Origin: Bacteroidales bacterium
Lineage (GTDB): Bacteria > Bacteroidota > Bacteroidia > Bacteroidales > UBA932
DNA length: 64,000 nt
Assembly: GCA_024398105.1 (NCBI GenBank)
Contig: JAKSJP010000002.1
Location: forward strand, 1 to 64,000
Direction: 5' to 3'
The notes beneath the pieces are model-generated. The model did no database searches. It had not been told where the DNA came from and was given only the letters and a program-made list of their open reading frames with translations. The position numbers and the translations under genes were made by a program. The stretch's first letter is position 1; each line of letters begins with the position of its first letter. Shown here in pieces: positions 1-9,217 of the stretch.

Positions 1-43
1 GTCGCGGTTGCTCGCCGCAGTGCCGTCGTTTCCGTTGGGATTG

Positions 44-74
44 CAAAGGTACGAACTTTTCTTTTCCTTCCAAA
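44..74 (-). promoter_or_regulatory. Bacteroidota promoter reading out of the window
   Basis: On the minus strand TTTG (74-71), a 19-bp spacer and TACCTTTG (51-44) match the Bacteroidota -33/-7 consensus exactly. It points left, so its gene starts just beyond base 1. About 40 transcribed bases are visible and contain no recognisable gene. Confidence 0.7.
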
Positions 75-151
75 CCTTTTTCAAAATATTTTTCACTTTT
101 TGCTCGTCTCCTCCCTCAAAACACCCCGCAACTTACTAATTGTCATAATTT

Positions 152-190
152 TAAACAAAAATCCCCCGAAATGTAAATTCCGAGGGATTT
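152..190 (-). terminator. Rho-independent terminator after groL
   Basis: On the minus strand a stem of about 12 pairs (178-190 against 159-170, with G:U pairs) is followed by a T-rich run. It lies 24 bases past the groL stop codon and closes the groESL operon. Confidence 0.75.
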
Positions 191-213
191 CTATATTAAA
201 ACTTTTTAGTCTA

Positions 214-1851
<1,638 letters not shown>

Positions 1852-1872
1852 TTAATAAGTACAGAACACTGA

Positions 1873-2139
1873 TTAGAGAATTGCCAGAATGTCTGACTGA
1901 CGTACGATAAGAAGCTTCTTGCCGTCGACTGTCACCTCTGTTCCGGCGTACTTGCCGTAGAGGACCTCGTCGCCGACCTTCACCTCCATAGGCTCGTCTG
2001 CCTTACCGGGACCTGCTGCAAGGACGACGCCCTGCTGTGGTTTCTCCTTTGCTGTATCAGGGATAAACAATCCCGAAGCTGTCTTTGTCTCGGCCTCTCT
2101 TGGCTCGAGAACGACTCTGTCTGCTAATGGTCTGATCAT
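1873..2139 (-). CDS. groS: Co-chaperonin GroES (10 kDa)
   Basis: Lid of the GroEL chamber. The 88 residues are a little shorter than the 95-97 of Proteobacteria. The start [10 protein letters not shown] and the mobile loop (about residues 16-34, [11 protein letters not shown], which docks on GroEL) are clear, as is the [14 protein letters not shown] segment of the beta-barrel. First gene of the groESL operon, with an untranslated leader that may exceed 60 bases. Confidence 0.98.
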   Translation of the reverse strand: MIRPLADRVVLEPREAETKTASGLFIPDTAKEKPQQGVVLAAGPGKADEPMEVKVGDEVLYGKYAGTEVTVDGKKLLIVRQSDILAIL

Positions 2140-2209
2140 GATATTTATGATTTTTTATGTTTTTATCTTTTATGTCCATGCTACCCTGACGGGTACGCCA
2201 GTACCTAGA

Positions 2210-2225
2210 ATCAACTGCCGTGCCA
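2210..2225 (-). promoter_or_regulatory. Sigma-54-like -24/-12 element upstream of groS
   Basis: Minus-strand TGGCAC (2225-2220), GGCAG, then TTGAT (2214-2210) matches the sigma-54 consensus TGGCAC-N5-TTGCW except for one base. Initiation would fall near 2200, about 60 bases before the groS start. rpoN is present in this window (55847-57262). No TAnnTTTG box is obvious in this leader. This is a motif match only. Confidence 0.35.
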
Positions 2226-2237
2226 TCGCCCGGCGAC

Positions 2238-2275
2238 TGACAATTTGTCACCGGCCAAGGCCGGCGACCTAGGTC
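2238..2275. other. Cluster of three consecutive palindromes
   Basis: TGACAA-T-TTGTCA (2238-2250), CCGGCC-AA-GGCCGG (2251-2264) and GACCTAGGTC (2266-2275) lie end to end between groS and the Hsp15-like gene. None is followed by a T-run, so a simple terminator is not evident. They may be operators for groS or structured 3' RNA of the upstream gene. Confidence 0.5.
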
Positions 2276-2307
2276 AGAGGTGTCGCGTCAGTCGTCAAAA
2301 ACGAGGG

Positions 2308-2757
2308 CTACAAAGAGTCCTCGTCTGTAATTCCGAAACGGAATGCGATATCGTCCGGGATATCCTCTGCAGACGCGTCGAGATTGTCCCAGATTATGTC
2401 CATGTCCCTTCGATCCTTCTTGGTCGGTCGACCCATGCCTCGGTCCCTCTTGAGGAAGAAAGTCTCGATAGGAGCACGGAGCTTGTCAAGTTCTGCCTGA
2501 GAGGTCTGGTTCTCGGCATAGTCAGGCACCAGCTTGGCACCGACACGATGCTCAAGAAGAGCCTTTACCTTATATATATATTGAACCGAACCTTTCCTGA
2601 TCTCCAGGACATCCCCGACCTTGACCAGTTTCGATGGTTTCGCAGGGGTCCCGTTATGTCTTACCTTGTTGCCCTTGCAGGCATCTGTCGCCTCCGTGCG
2701 GGTCTTGAACACACGGATGGCCCAGAGGTATTTGTCAAGTCTTGCTGTATCTGCCAT
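2308..2757 (-). CDS. S4-domain RNA-binding protein, Hsp15 family
   Basis: Small S4-domain protein of the HslR/Hsp15 type, which binds stalled 50S-nascent chain complexes. The S4 motif fills roughly residues 3-60 (RLDKYLWAIRVFKTRTEA, then GDVLEIRKG). The C-terminus has the family signature GMGRPTKKDRRDMD. The ATG at 2757 is preferred over an upstream in-frame TTG at 2769 because the family starts near this Met and the TTG would overlap the preceding gene. It begins 2 bases after the stop of the ManA-like gene, so the two are probably co-transcribed. Confidence 0.88.
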   Translation of the reverse strand: MADTARLDKYLWAIRVFKTRTEATDACKGNKVRHNGTPAKPSKLVKVGDVLEIRKGSVQYIYKVKALLEHRVGAKLVPDYAENQTSQAELDKLRAPIETFFLKRDRGMGRPTKKDRRDMDIIWDNLDASAEDIPDDIAFRFGITDEDSL

Positions 2758-2759
2758 TT

Positions 2760-3782
2760 CTAGTTCCAAAGCTTATTATGGCTGCCCTCTTCCTCATCGT
2801 CCTCGCGCGCCGGTCTCTGAGGCTCTTCCTCTTCTCTTTCGATCTTGCCGCCAGTCACTTCGATAAGGACTGCGGAAACCGCGTTCGGCACAAGATAGAA
2901 CTCAGGGTTCTCGGCAGGTACAAGTGCGGTCTCTCCTGCCGACAGGATCAGGCTCTCCATATATTTCTGTCCGTTCTCCTTCACCGCAGGAGTCTGGATC
3001 GAGATCGATCCTGACACACAGTAGTAGACTGAGAATCCGCCGTTGTCGCCGCTGTTGATGCGTACCGGCTCGGTAAGGTCGATCCTGGTCGCCACGAACT
3101 GCTGGGACACAACGAACTTCGTCGCATCCGTAAGAGCAGGAAGTTCAGCCTTCATGTTCACGAAATCAAATGCCTCCTCAAGGAAAAGTTCCTGATTGTC
3201 AGCATCTTTGCCCCAGTTGAATATCCTGAGGTCAAGGTCAGAGGACTCTGAGACCTCGACGATTGTGACACCCTTGTCCGCACAATGTACAGTTCCAGGC
3301 TTGATCAGATAGCAGTCGCCTTTCCTGACAGGCACCTCGTTGAGGCTGTCAGCGATGCTGCCGTCGAGGCACGCACCGTAGAACTCGCCTGCCGTCAGGT
3401 CCCTGCGGAATCCGAGGTATAACTTTGCGTCGGCCGTCGCCTCTGCCACATACCATATCTTGAGCTTTCCGAGCGAATCATATCTCTCTCCTGCGATCTC
3501 GTCGTCAGGACACACGAGCAGCGGCTGACGTGAAGTCACCTTCAGCTGCTTGACCTGGACAGGAAACTGCCTGCCGTAGAAGTAGTATATGTCATCCCCG
3601 ACTATACGGTCGAGGTAGGTTTCCATGATCTCGCTGATCGTATTGCCCTCCAGAAGGCCACGACGGACGGTCGAATCGCGGAACCCAAGGTCCGAGAGCT
3701 TCCATGATTCCGTACCCCAGGCCGTCTGGTCGTCGACGCTGTCAAGCGAGAACGGATATATCCTTATTTCTTTCTCTTCCAT
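2760..3782 (-). CDS. ManA-like type I phosphomannose isomerase homologue, zinc site degraded
   Basis: A double-cupin protein related to class I mannose-6-phosphate isomerase. The N-terminal WG motif, PDDE (92-95), PGTVH (162-166) and the stretch SDLDLRIFNWG correspond to family motifs. The canonical QVHPDDE reads LVCPDDE here (Gln to Leu89, His to Cys91), and the metal Glu of GKTECW is Lys108 in GKLKIW. Only His166 of the four zinc ligands remains. Length (340) is close to the short bacterial ManA. The acidic tail (EREEEEP...EDDEEEG) is unusual. From the lost ligands I infer a non-catalytic sugar-phosphate binding or regulatory role. It is upstream of and adjacent to the Hsp15-like gene. Confidence 0.75.
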   Translation of the reverse strand: MEEKEIRIYPFSLDSVDDQTAWGTESWKLSDLGFRDSTVRRGLLEGNTISEIMETYLDRIVGDDIYYFYGRQFPVQVKQLKVTSRQPLLVCPDDEIAGERYDSLGKLKIWYVAEATADAKLYLGFRRDLTAGEFYGACLDGSIADSLNEVPVRKGDCYLIKPGTVHCADKGVTIVEVSESSDLDLRIFNWGKDADNQELFLEEAFDFVNMKAELPALTDATKFVVSQQFVATRIDLTEPVRINSGDNGGFSVYYCVSGSISIQTPAVKENGQKYMESLILSAGETALVPAENPEFYLVPNAVSAVLIEVTGGKIEREEEEPQRPAREDDEEEGSHNKLWN

Positions 3783-3906
3783 CTGAATTTCAATGTCTAG
3801 ACTGCAAATCTAACAAAAAAATCAGCGGGGCTGGGTTCGAATGTGGCAAGAAATCAGTATTTTTACTCATTGTCAGAAAAATTCAGTATACTAATCCATA
3901 ATCATC

Positions 3907-6900
3907 ATGAAAAAGTACTTTTTCGGATCAACCGTGGCGGGTGTCATCCTGCTTTCGGTACTTGCATGCAATGGAATCGTAGGTTCGAAGATGGCCCGTC
4001 CGGAAGGACCTTGTGACATCTACGAGGCAGACGGTACACCTTGTGCCACCGCGCACAGTACGACCCGTGCTCTCTATGCTTCCTACGACGGACCTCTCTA
4101 CCAGGTCATGCGTCAGTCTGACGGCAAGACCCTTGACATCAAGGTCGTACCTGCCTCAGCCGAGGATCCGGGCGGATATGCAGATGCTGCCGCTCAGGAC
4201 GAGTTCTGTAAGGACACCTATTGCTGGGTGACCATCATCTACGACCAGTCGCCTTACGGGAACCATCTCTACCAGGCTCCACGCGGAGGCTTCAGCGGAC
4301 CTGCGATGGGTGGCTACAACAACGTCCCTGTAGCTGACTGGGCTCCGATCAACCTCATGGGACACAAGGTCTATGGCCTCTTCGTCGCACCAGGCATGGG
4401 CATGCGTCTCAACGATCCTAAGGGAACCGCTGTAGACGACCAGGCCGAAGGCCAGTACTGGGTCATCAACGGTCTGCACTACAACTCAGGCTGCTGTTTT
4501 GACTACGGCAACGCCGAGACCGACAGCCGCGACGACGGCGACGGTACCATGGAGACCACATACTTCGGTGTCTCACGTGGATGGTACTATGGCGAGGACA
4601 ACGGTCCTTGGATCATGACCGACCAGGAGAACAATCTCGTAGGTTGTGTGAATGACGACCCTAACGACAAGTTCTGCGAAGGACTCAATGCTGTTTCATG
4701 GCGTTTCGTCACTGCGACCGCGGACGGAGAGCCTCACCACTGGCGTTCTATGGGTGGTGACGCGCAGCAGGGCGAGCTCAAGGTATACTACGACGGCGGA
4801 CGTATCAGGAACGACCGCAACAGCTACGACCCTATGCGTAAGCAGGGCGCCATCCTTCTCGGTAACGGCGGCGACAACAGCAACGGCTCAGCCGGTACCT
4901 TCTACGAGGGTGCGATGACAGTTGCCGGAACATTCCCTTCAAAGGAGACACAGCAGAAGATCCAGGCGAATGTCGTCGCTGCGCAGTACAAGGTGGCTAC
5001 ACTCGAGCTCTTCCCTTCTCTTGAGGACGGACGTCCATCAAACGTACAGTCATACGCTCCAGGTCAGACCAGGAAGGCAAGCGTGAAGTTCGTGAACAAC
5101 ACAGACCAGGCTATCTCCGGCCTCAAGCTCTCTGTCAAGGCTCCTAAGGGCTGGAAGGCATCTGCCGCACAGACTATCGCCTACGCAGTCGAGCCGGGAC
5201 AGACAGTCGTAGCCGAGTTCGACGTGACTTCAGGTTCAACATCTTTCAACGGAGACCTCGTAGCCGAGGCTACATTCAACGGTCAGAAGGAGGTCGGACA
5301 TCTCAAGGTCAGGAACACCGCTCCTGTCAAGATCAATGAGTTCAGCATCACTGACGCCTTCATCGAGCTCTACAACGACAGCGACAAGGCAGTCGATCTT
5401 TCAGGATGGACTGTCAGACAGCACCAGGCAAACATCCCTTACTTCTCAGACATCAAGGTTCCTGCAGGCACCAAGCTCGCACCTAAGGCATACTATCTCC
5501 TCGGCATGGCAAACTCAGGCCTCGCAGTCGACGCAGCCAAGGGCGACAGCAAGATCTATGTCAGAAGCGTCGAGGGAATCAGCGAAGGTGATGAGATCAT
5601 CATCGACGGAGAAAAGGCTACGGTCAAGGCTGTCACAAAGCCTGCTCCGGCGCCTGTACCTACAGATCCGATGACTGCATTCAGACGCAGAGGCGTCGCT
5701 CCTGGAACTCCTACGACAATCTGGCAGCCACTTCCTGGCGGTCACGGAGTTGAGTATCCAGCCGGCATCACCAGCATCCCTGTGACTTCGACCGACAACT
5801 TCAAGGTCGGACAGAAGATGGCTCTCGGATACGGTACCACAAAGCCTGCAGTCTCTAACGTGATGGAGAAATACGAGGTCGTGACAGTGACTGCTGTCGG
5901 CAAGCCTGGAACCCAGGGCTACCTCTCGATGGATGCCAAGCCAGGTGACACGAACATCAAGCTTTCTTCGACAGAGAACATCTCGGTAGGTGACAAGATC
6001 CGTCTTGACATCGATTCAGAGGGACATGGAATCGAGACCGTCACCGTCACGAAGGTCGGTACTCCTTCAGTCCGCAACACCCTCAACGGTCCGCTCAAGC
6101 CAGGTGAGGACCCAGGCACAGGCGTCGACATCGAGCCTGCTCTCAAGTACAACCATGCTTCGAACATGCCTTACAGCGTTGCCGGAACCGGTATCAGCTT
6201 CGAACCTGCCACAAAGTATGCCCACTACAGCAACGAGCCTGCACTCGCACTCGTATACGAGATCGAGCTCACCGGCGCTCTTTCGGCAGCCCATCCTATC
6301 GATGCTGCCGTCGTCGACGTCAAGTCACAGGCCGGCTATCAGGGCGCAGCAGCCGCTGATCTTCTCTTCGGTGGTCCGGCTCTCGGCCAGGGCGGTGGAA
6401 ACATCTCACTCCGTGACGCCAAGGGCAACATTGCAGACGCAGTCAACTATGGTCTCGTGACAGACCCATGGCTCGGCGAAGGCTACCAGGCCGATTCAGG
6501 CGAGGACGTACCTGGCAACTATGCGACTACTCCATATGTGACAGCAAGAGGCTTCGGCGCGACTACACCTGCAGTCATGGCAGCCCTCAGCGCAGGACGT
6601 TATCCTGACGGCGCTGACAAGGACGACAACAGATTCGACTTCTCGATCCAGACATCAAGCAGCCTCGCAGCCGCTGTCGCCCAGGGAAGCGACAACATCA
6701 AGGTCGCAAGCGTCAGAGGATTCAAGGAAGGTTCTTCTATCGTGATCGGTTCAGGCGCGTCTGTACAGGTATCCAGGATCGTGAAGGTCGGAACTCCTGG
6801 TGCGACCCAGACTCTCAAGGGAGCAGGTGCAGGCACCAAGGTTCTCGAGGTCGTAAGCGCCCAGGGATTCGTCGCAGGTCAGGAAGTCCTCGTCGGTGAC

Positions 6901-7122
6901 GAGACCGCGACAGTAGCTTCAGTCGTAGTACCTCGCGGCTGGGGACGCCCTGTCGGACCTAACCAGCTCATCCTCCAGGCTCCTCTGAAGAAATCACATC
7001 CTGTTTCCGAGGCTGTCGCAGGTACAGGTATCACAATCGCAGACCCAGCCAAGGCAGCTTACGCAGCAGGTTCTCCTGTAGCATCAAGCCTCCCTACACC
7101 TGGAAGTGCAAACATCTATTAG
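3907..7122 (+). CDS. GH54 alpha-L-arabinofuranosidase lipoprotein with NEW3 and lamin-tail domains
   Basis: Likely releases arabinofuranose from arabinan or arabinoxylan at the cell surface or in the periplasm. A signal peptide ends in a lipobox (LSVLA-C21). Residues about 33-360 closely match fungal AbfB (GH54): GPCDIYEADGTPC, the vicinal Cys196-Cys197, nucleophile candidate Glu241 in TDQENN and acid/base candidate Asp323 in GGDNSNG. A NEW3-type beta domain follows (about 372-465), then a lamin-tail fold beginning VKINEFSITDAFIELYN and closing with PTPGSAN at the C-terminus. The lamin-tail part is interrupted by several copies of a module shaped like GDxxIxVxSxxxxxxGDxIxID...TVxxVGTPG. The fungal arabinose-binding CBM42 is absent. 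At 1071 residues it is about twice a fungal AbfB. Confidence 0.88.
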   Translation: MKKYFFGSTVAGVILLSVLACNGIVGSKMARPEGPCDIYEADGTPCATAHSTTRALYASYDGPLYQVMRQSDGKTLDIKVVPASAEDPGGYADAAAQDEFCKDTYCWVTIIYDQSPYGNHLYQAPRGGFSGPAMGGYNNVPVADWAPINLMGHKVYGLFVAPGMGMRLNDPKGTAVDDQAEGQYWVINGLHYNSGCCFDYGNAETDSRDDGDGTMETTYFGVSRGWYYGEDNGPWIMTDQENNLVGCVNDDPNDKFCEGLNAVSWRFVTATADGEPHHWRSMGGDAQQGELKVYYDGGRIRNDRNSYDPMRKQGAILLGNGGDNSNGSAGTFYEGAMTVAGTFPSKETQQKIQANVVAAQYKVATLELFPSLEDGRPSNVQSYAPGQTRKASVKFVNNTDQAISGLKLSVKAPKGWKASAAQTIAYAVEPGQTVVAEFDVTSGSTSFNGDLVAEATFNGQKEVGHLKVRNTAPVKINEFSITDAFIELYNDSDKAVDLSGWTVRQHQANIPYFSDIKVPAGTKLAPKAYYLLGMANSGLAVDAAKGDSKIYVRSVEGISEGDEIIIDGEKATVKAVTKPAPAPVPTDPMTAFRRRGVAPGTPTTIWQPLPGGHGVEYPAGITSIPVTSTDNFKVGQKMALGYGTTKPAVSNVMEKYEVVTVTAVGKPGTQGYLSMDAKPGDTNIKLSSTENISVGDKIRLDIDSEGHGIETVTVTKVGTPSVRNTLNGPLKPGEDPGTGVDIEPALKYNHASNMPYSVAGTGISFEPATKYAHYSNEPALALVYEIELTGALSAAHPIDAAVVDVKSQAGYQGAAAADLLFGGPALGQGGGNISLRDAKGNIADAVNYGLVTDPWLGEGYQADSGEDVPGNYATTPYVTARGFGATTPAVMAALSAGRYPDGADKDDNRFDFSIQTSSSLAAAVAQGSDNIKVASVRGFKEGSSIVIGSGASVQVSRIVKVGTPGATQTLKGAGAGTKVLEVVSAQGFVAGQEVLVGDETATVASVVVPRGWGRPVGPNQLILQAPLKKSHPVSEAVAGTGITIADPAKAAYAAGSPVASSLPTPGSANIY

Positions 7123-7136
7123 TCAATAGACAATAC

Positions 7137-8273
7137 ATGACTCTCCGTAGATTCAAGACCATCGCGCTGCCGATCTATGCAGCCTGCCTCGGGCTCGGCA
7201 TCTATATGCTGGTCCACTCCCTCACAGGCGCAGGCCTGGTGGGATGCGGCACAGGAAGCGGATGCGACAGCGTGATGGGGAGTCTATGGGCCTACATAGC
7301 AGGAGCGCTCCCGGTAAGTGCACCGGCAGTGGTGGCATACCTTCTCCTGCTTATCTGCATCCTTTTCCTCAGTGACAGGAAGGACAAGGAGTCAGAAGAA
7401 CTCAATGGAATAATATGGACCATGATGCTCATGCTCGGCGGCGCCATCGTCGGGGTGGCATTGTGGTTCAGTTATCTCCAGATCGCAGTGCTGCACCAGT
7501 TCTGCAAGTACTGCATACTCACACATCTGCTCGGATGTGCAGGCGCCGCCGTCATCGCGGTCGCTGCCCCGAAGCGCCAGGCAGTCAGATACGGTACCAT
7601 GGTACCGGGCCTTGCCGCCGCTGCCCTTCTTGCCGCCGTCCAGGTCTGGACCATGCCGTCGATAGTCTATGACGACGGCCGTACAGGCGCTCTTCTTCCG
7701 TCTTTCGCTCCGGAAGAACTGCCTTCCGTCGGACCTGCCGACGCCCCTCACGAGATCAGGCTGATGTTCGATTTCCAGTGCAACCATTGCCGCGCTCTCC
7801 ACAAGATCCTGCCAGAAGTCGTAGAGAAGACCGGCGGCGACATACGTTTCCAGCTCTGTCCTGTATCGCTCAGCAACGAGTGCAACCCTTACGTTCCGCA
7901 CGGAGGAATCGACTCATTCAGAGGATCCTGCACGATGGCGAAGCTCGGCCTCGCAGTCTGGTACTCATTCCCGGAAAAATATCCGCAGGTCGAGGAATAT
8001 CTGCTCGGAAGCGGCGACGTCAACCATATCATCCCGCCTGAGGAAGCCCGCAGACATATAGCCTCCATAGTTGGCGAGACTCAGCTGGAAACAGCCCTTC
8101 AGGACGAAAGGATCCAGGCCTGTCTTGCGAAGTCCTACGAACTGTTCGGCCGGACATCGTCCTCATCAAAAAGCGGAATCCCACGACTCATCTACGATCA
8201 GAGCTGGCTGGTCCCTGAGACTGACTCCGCCGACGACCTGATTTCCGTAATCTACTCTATCCTGATTCAGTAA
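7137..8273 (+). CDS. VKOR-thioredoxin fusion (disulfide-forming membrane protein)
   Basis: Oxidises cysteines of exported proteins, replacing the DsbA/DsbB pair. The N-terminal half is a vitamin K epoxide reductase-like membrane domain with the loop cysteines Cys37 and Cys43, the conserved Ser49 and the quinone-side CXXC (FCKYC, Cys123/Cys126). About five hydrophobic segments are visible. After a linker (about 185-205) comes a DsbA/thioredoxin-like domain with active site CNHC (215-218) and a later cis-Pro candidate in SGIPRLIYD. It starts 14 bases after the GH54 gene, which is rich in cysteines, so a partnership is plausible but inferred. Confidence 0.88.
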   Translation: MTLRRFKTIALPIYAACLGLGIYMLVHSLTGAGLVGCGTGSGCDSVMGSLWAYIAGALPVSAPAVVAYLLLLICILFLSDRKDKESEELNGIIWTMMLMLGGAIVGVALWFSYLQIAVLHQFCKYCILTHLLGCAGAAVIAVAAPKRQAVRYGTMVPGLAAAALLAAVQVWTMPSIVYDDGRTGALLPSFAPEELPSVGPADAPHEIRLMFDFQCNHCRALHKILPEVVEKTGGDIRFQLCPVSLSNECNPYVPHGGIDSFRGSCTMAKLGLAVWYSFPEKYPQVEEYLLGSGDVNHIIPPEEARRHIASIVGETQLETALQDERIQACLAKSYELFGRTSSSSKSGIPRLIYDQSWLVPETDSADDLISVIYSILIQ

Positions 8274-8282
8274 AAATTATGG

Positions 8283-8290
8283 TATCTTTG
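8283..8290 (+). promoter_or_regulatory. -7 box upstream of the lipid kinase gene
   Basis: TATCTTTG matches the Bacteroidota -7 consensus and lies 22 bases before the start codon at 8312. A clear -33 TTTG at the right distance is not visible. Confidence 0.5.
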
Positions 8291-8311
8291 TCTCTCTGAT
8301 TCACACAGGAG

Positions 8312-9199
8312 ATGGAAAAGATACTCTTCATAGTCAACCCTATCGCGGGAGGAAAGGACAAGAAAGCCATACTTGAAAAGGTAACCGGCGCCCTTGACCG
8401 TGACCGCTTCTCCTATGAGATACGATATACCGAGTACGCCGGCCATGCCTGCACGATCGCAGAAGAGGCCGACGCCGACATAGTCGTAGCCATAGGTGGC
8501 GACGGGACCCAGAACGAGGTTGCCCGAGGACTTGTCGGAAGCGGGAAGAGGATGGGCATCATCCCATGCGGAAGCGGCGACGGACTGGCTCTCCATCTCG
8601 GGGTCAGCCGCGATCCTTCGAAAGCCGCCCGTACGATCTGCGAAGGGAAGACCGTCGTGATTGACCATGGTACCGTGAACGGCCGTCCGTTCTTCTGCAC
8701 GACCGGCATGGGAATAGACGCGCTCGTCAGCTGGAAATTCGCCAATGCGGGCTCAAGAGGTCTGAAGACCTACATCTGGGAGAGCGTGAAGACATGGTTC
8801 GGATTCAGGCCCGACAACTACAGGATCACCATAGACGGACAGGAATGTTGGAACGGATCGGCGACCCTCGTGACTGTCGGAAACGCCAACCAATGGGGCA
8901 ACAATGCGAAGATCACACCTCTGGCTTCTGTCAAGGACGGTCTGCTCAGCGTGACGATAGTCAGGCCCTTCCACACATGGGCATTCCCAGGGCTCCTCAT
9001 CCGTCTGATGAGCGGTACAGCCCACAAGAGCCGCTACACGACCTGCCTGGAAGGCAAGGAAATCAGAATCTTGAGGGAACAGCAGGGACCTGTCCATTTC
9101 GACGGGGATCCTTACAGTGAAGGAAAATCAATAGAAATCAAGGTCGTGCCTCAGGCACTCAAGGTAATCGTTCCTGCGACAAGTGTCGACAGGATATAA
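8312..9199 (+). CDS. Diacylglycerol kinase family lipid kinase (YegS/DagK type)
   Basis: Phosphorylates a lipid such as diacylglycerol at the membrane. The start MEKILFIVNPIAGGK and the nucleotide loop VAIGGDGTQNEVARGL (about residues 57-72) are diagnostic, as is the later IIPCGSGDGLALHLG. The length of 295 is normal. It precedes an LtaS-type phosphoglycerol transferase by 18 bases. Such transferases release diacylglycerol, so recycling by this kinase fits, though this link is inference. Confidence 0.9.
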   Translation: MEKILFIVNPIAGGKDKKAILEKVTGALDRDRFSYEIRYTEYAGHACTIAEEADADIVVAIGGDGTQNEVARGLVGSGKRMGIIPCGSGDGLALHLGVSRDPSKAARTICEGKTVVIDHGTVNGRPFFCTTGMGIDALVSWKFANAGSRGLKTYIWESVKTWFGFRPDNYRITIDGQECWNGSATLVTVGNANQWGNNAKITPLASVKDGLLSVTIVRPFHTWAFPGLLIRLMSGTAHKSRYTTCLEGKEIRILREQQGPVHFDGDPYSEGKSIEIKVVPQALKVIVPATSVDRI

Positions 9200-9217
9200 C
9201 AACCCAAAGCTTAATTT

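Noticed and set aside
2140-2307. CIRCE/HrcA operator upstream of groES
   Set aside because: No TTAGCACTC-N9-GAGTGCTAA or close variant is visible on either strand.
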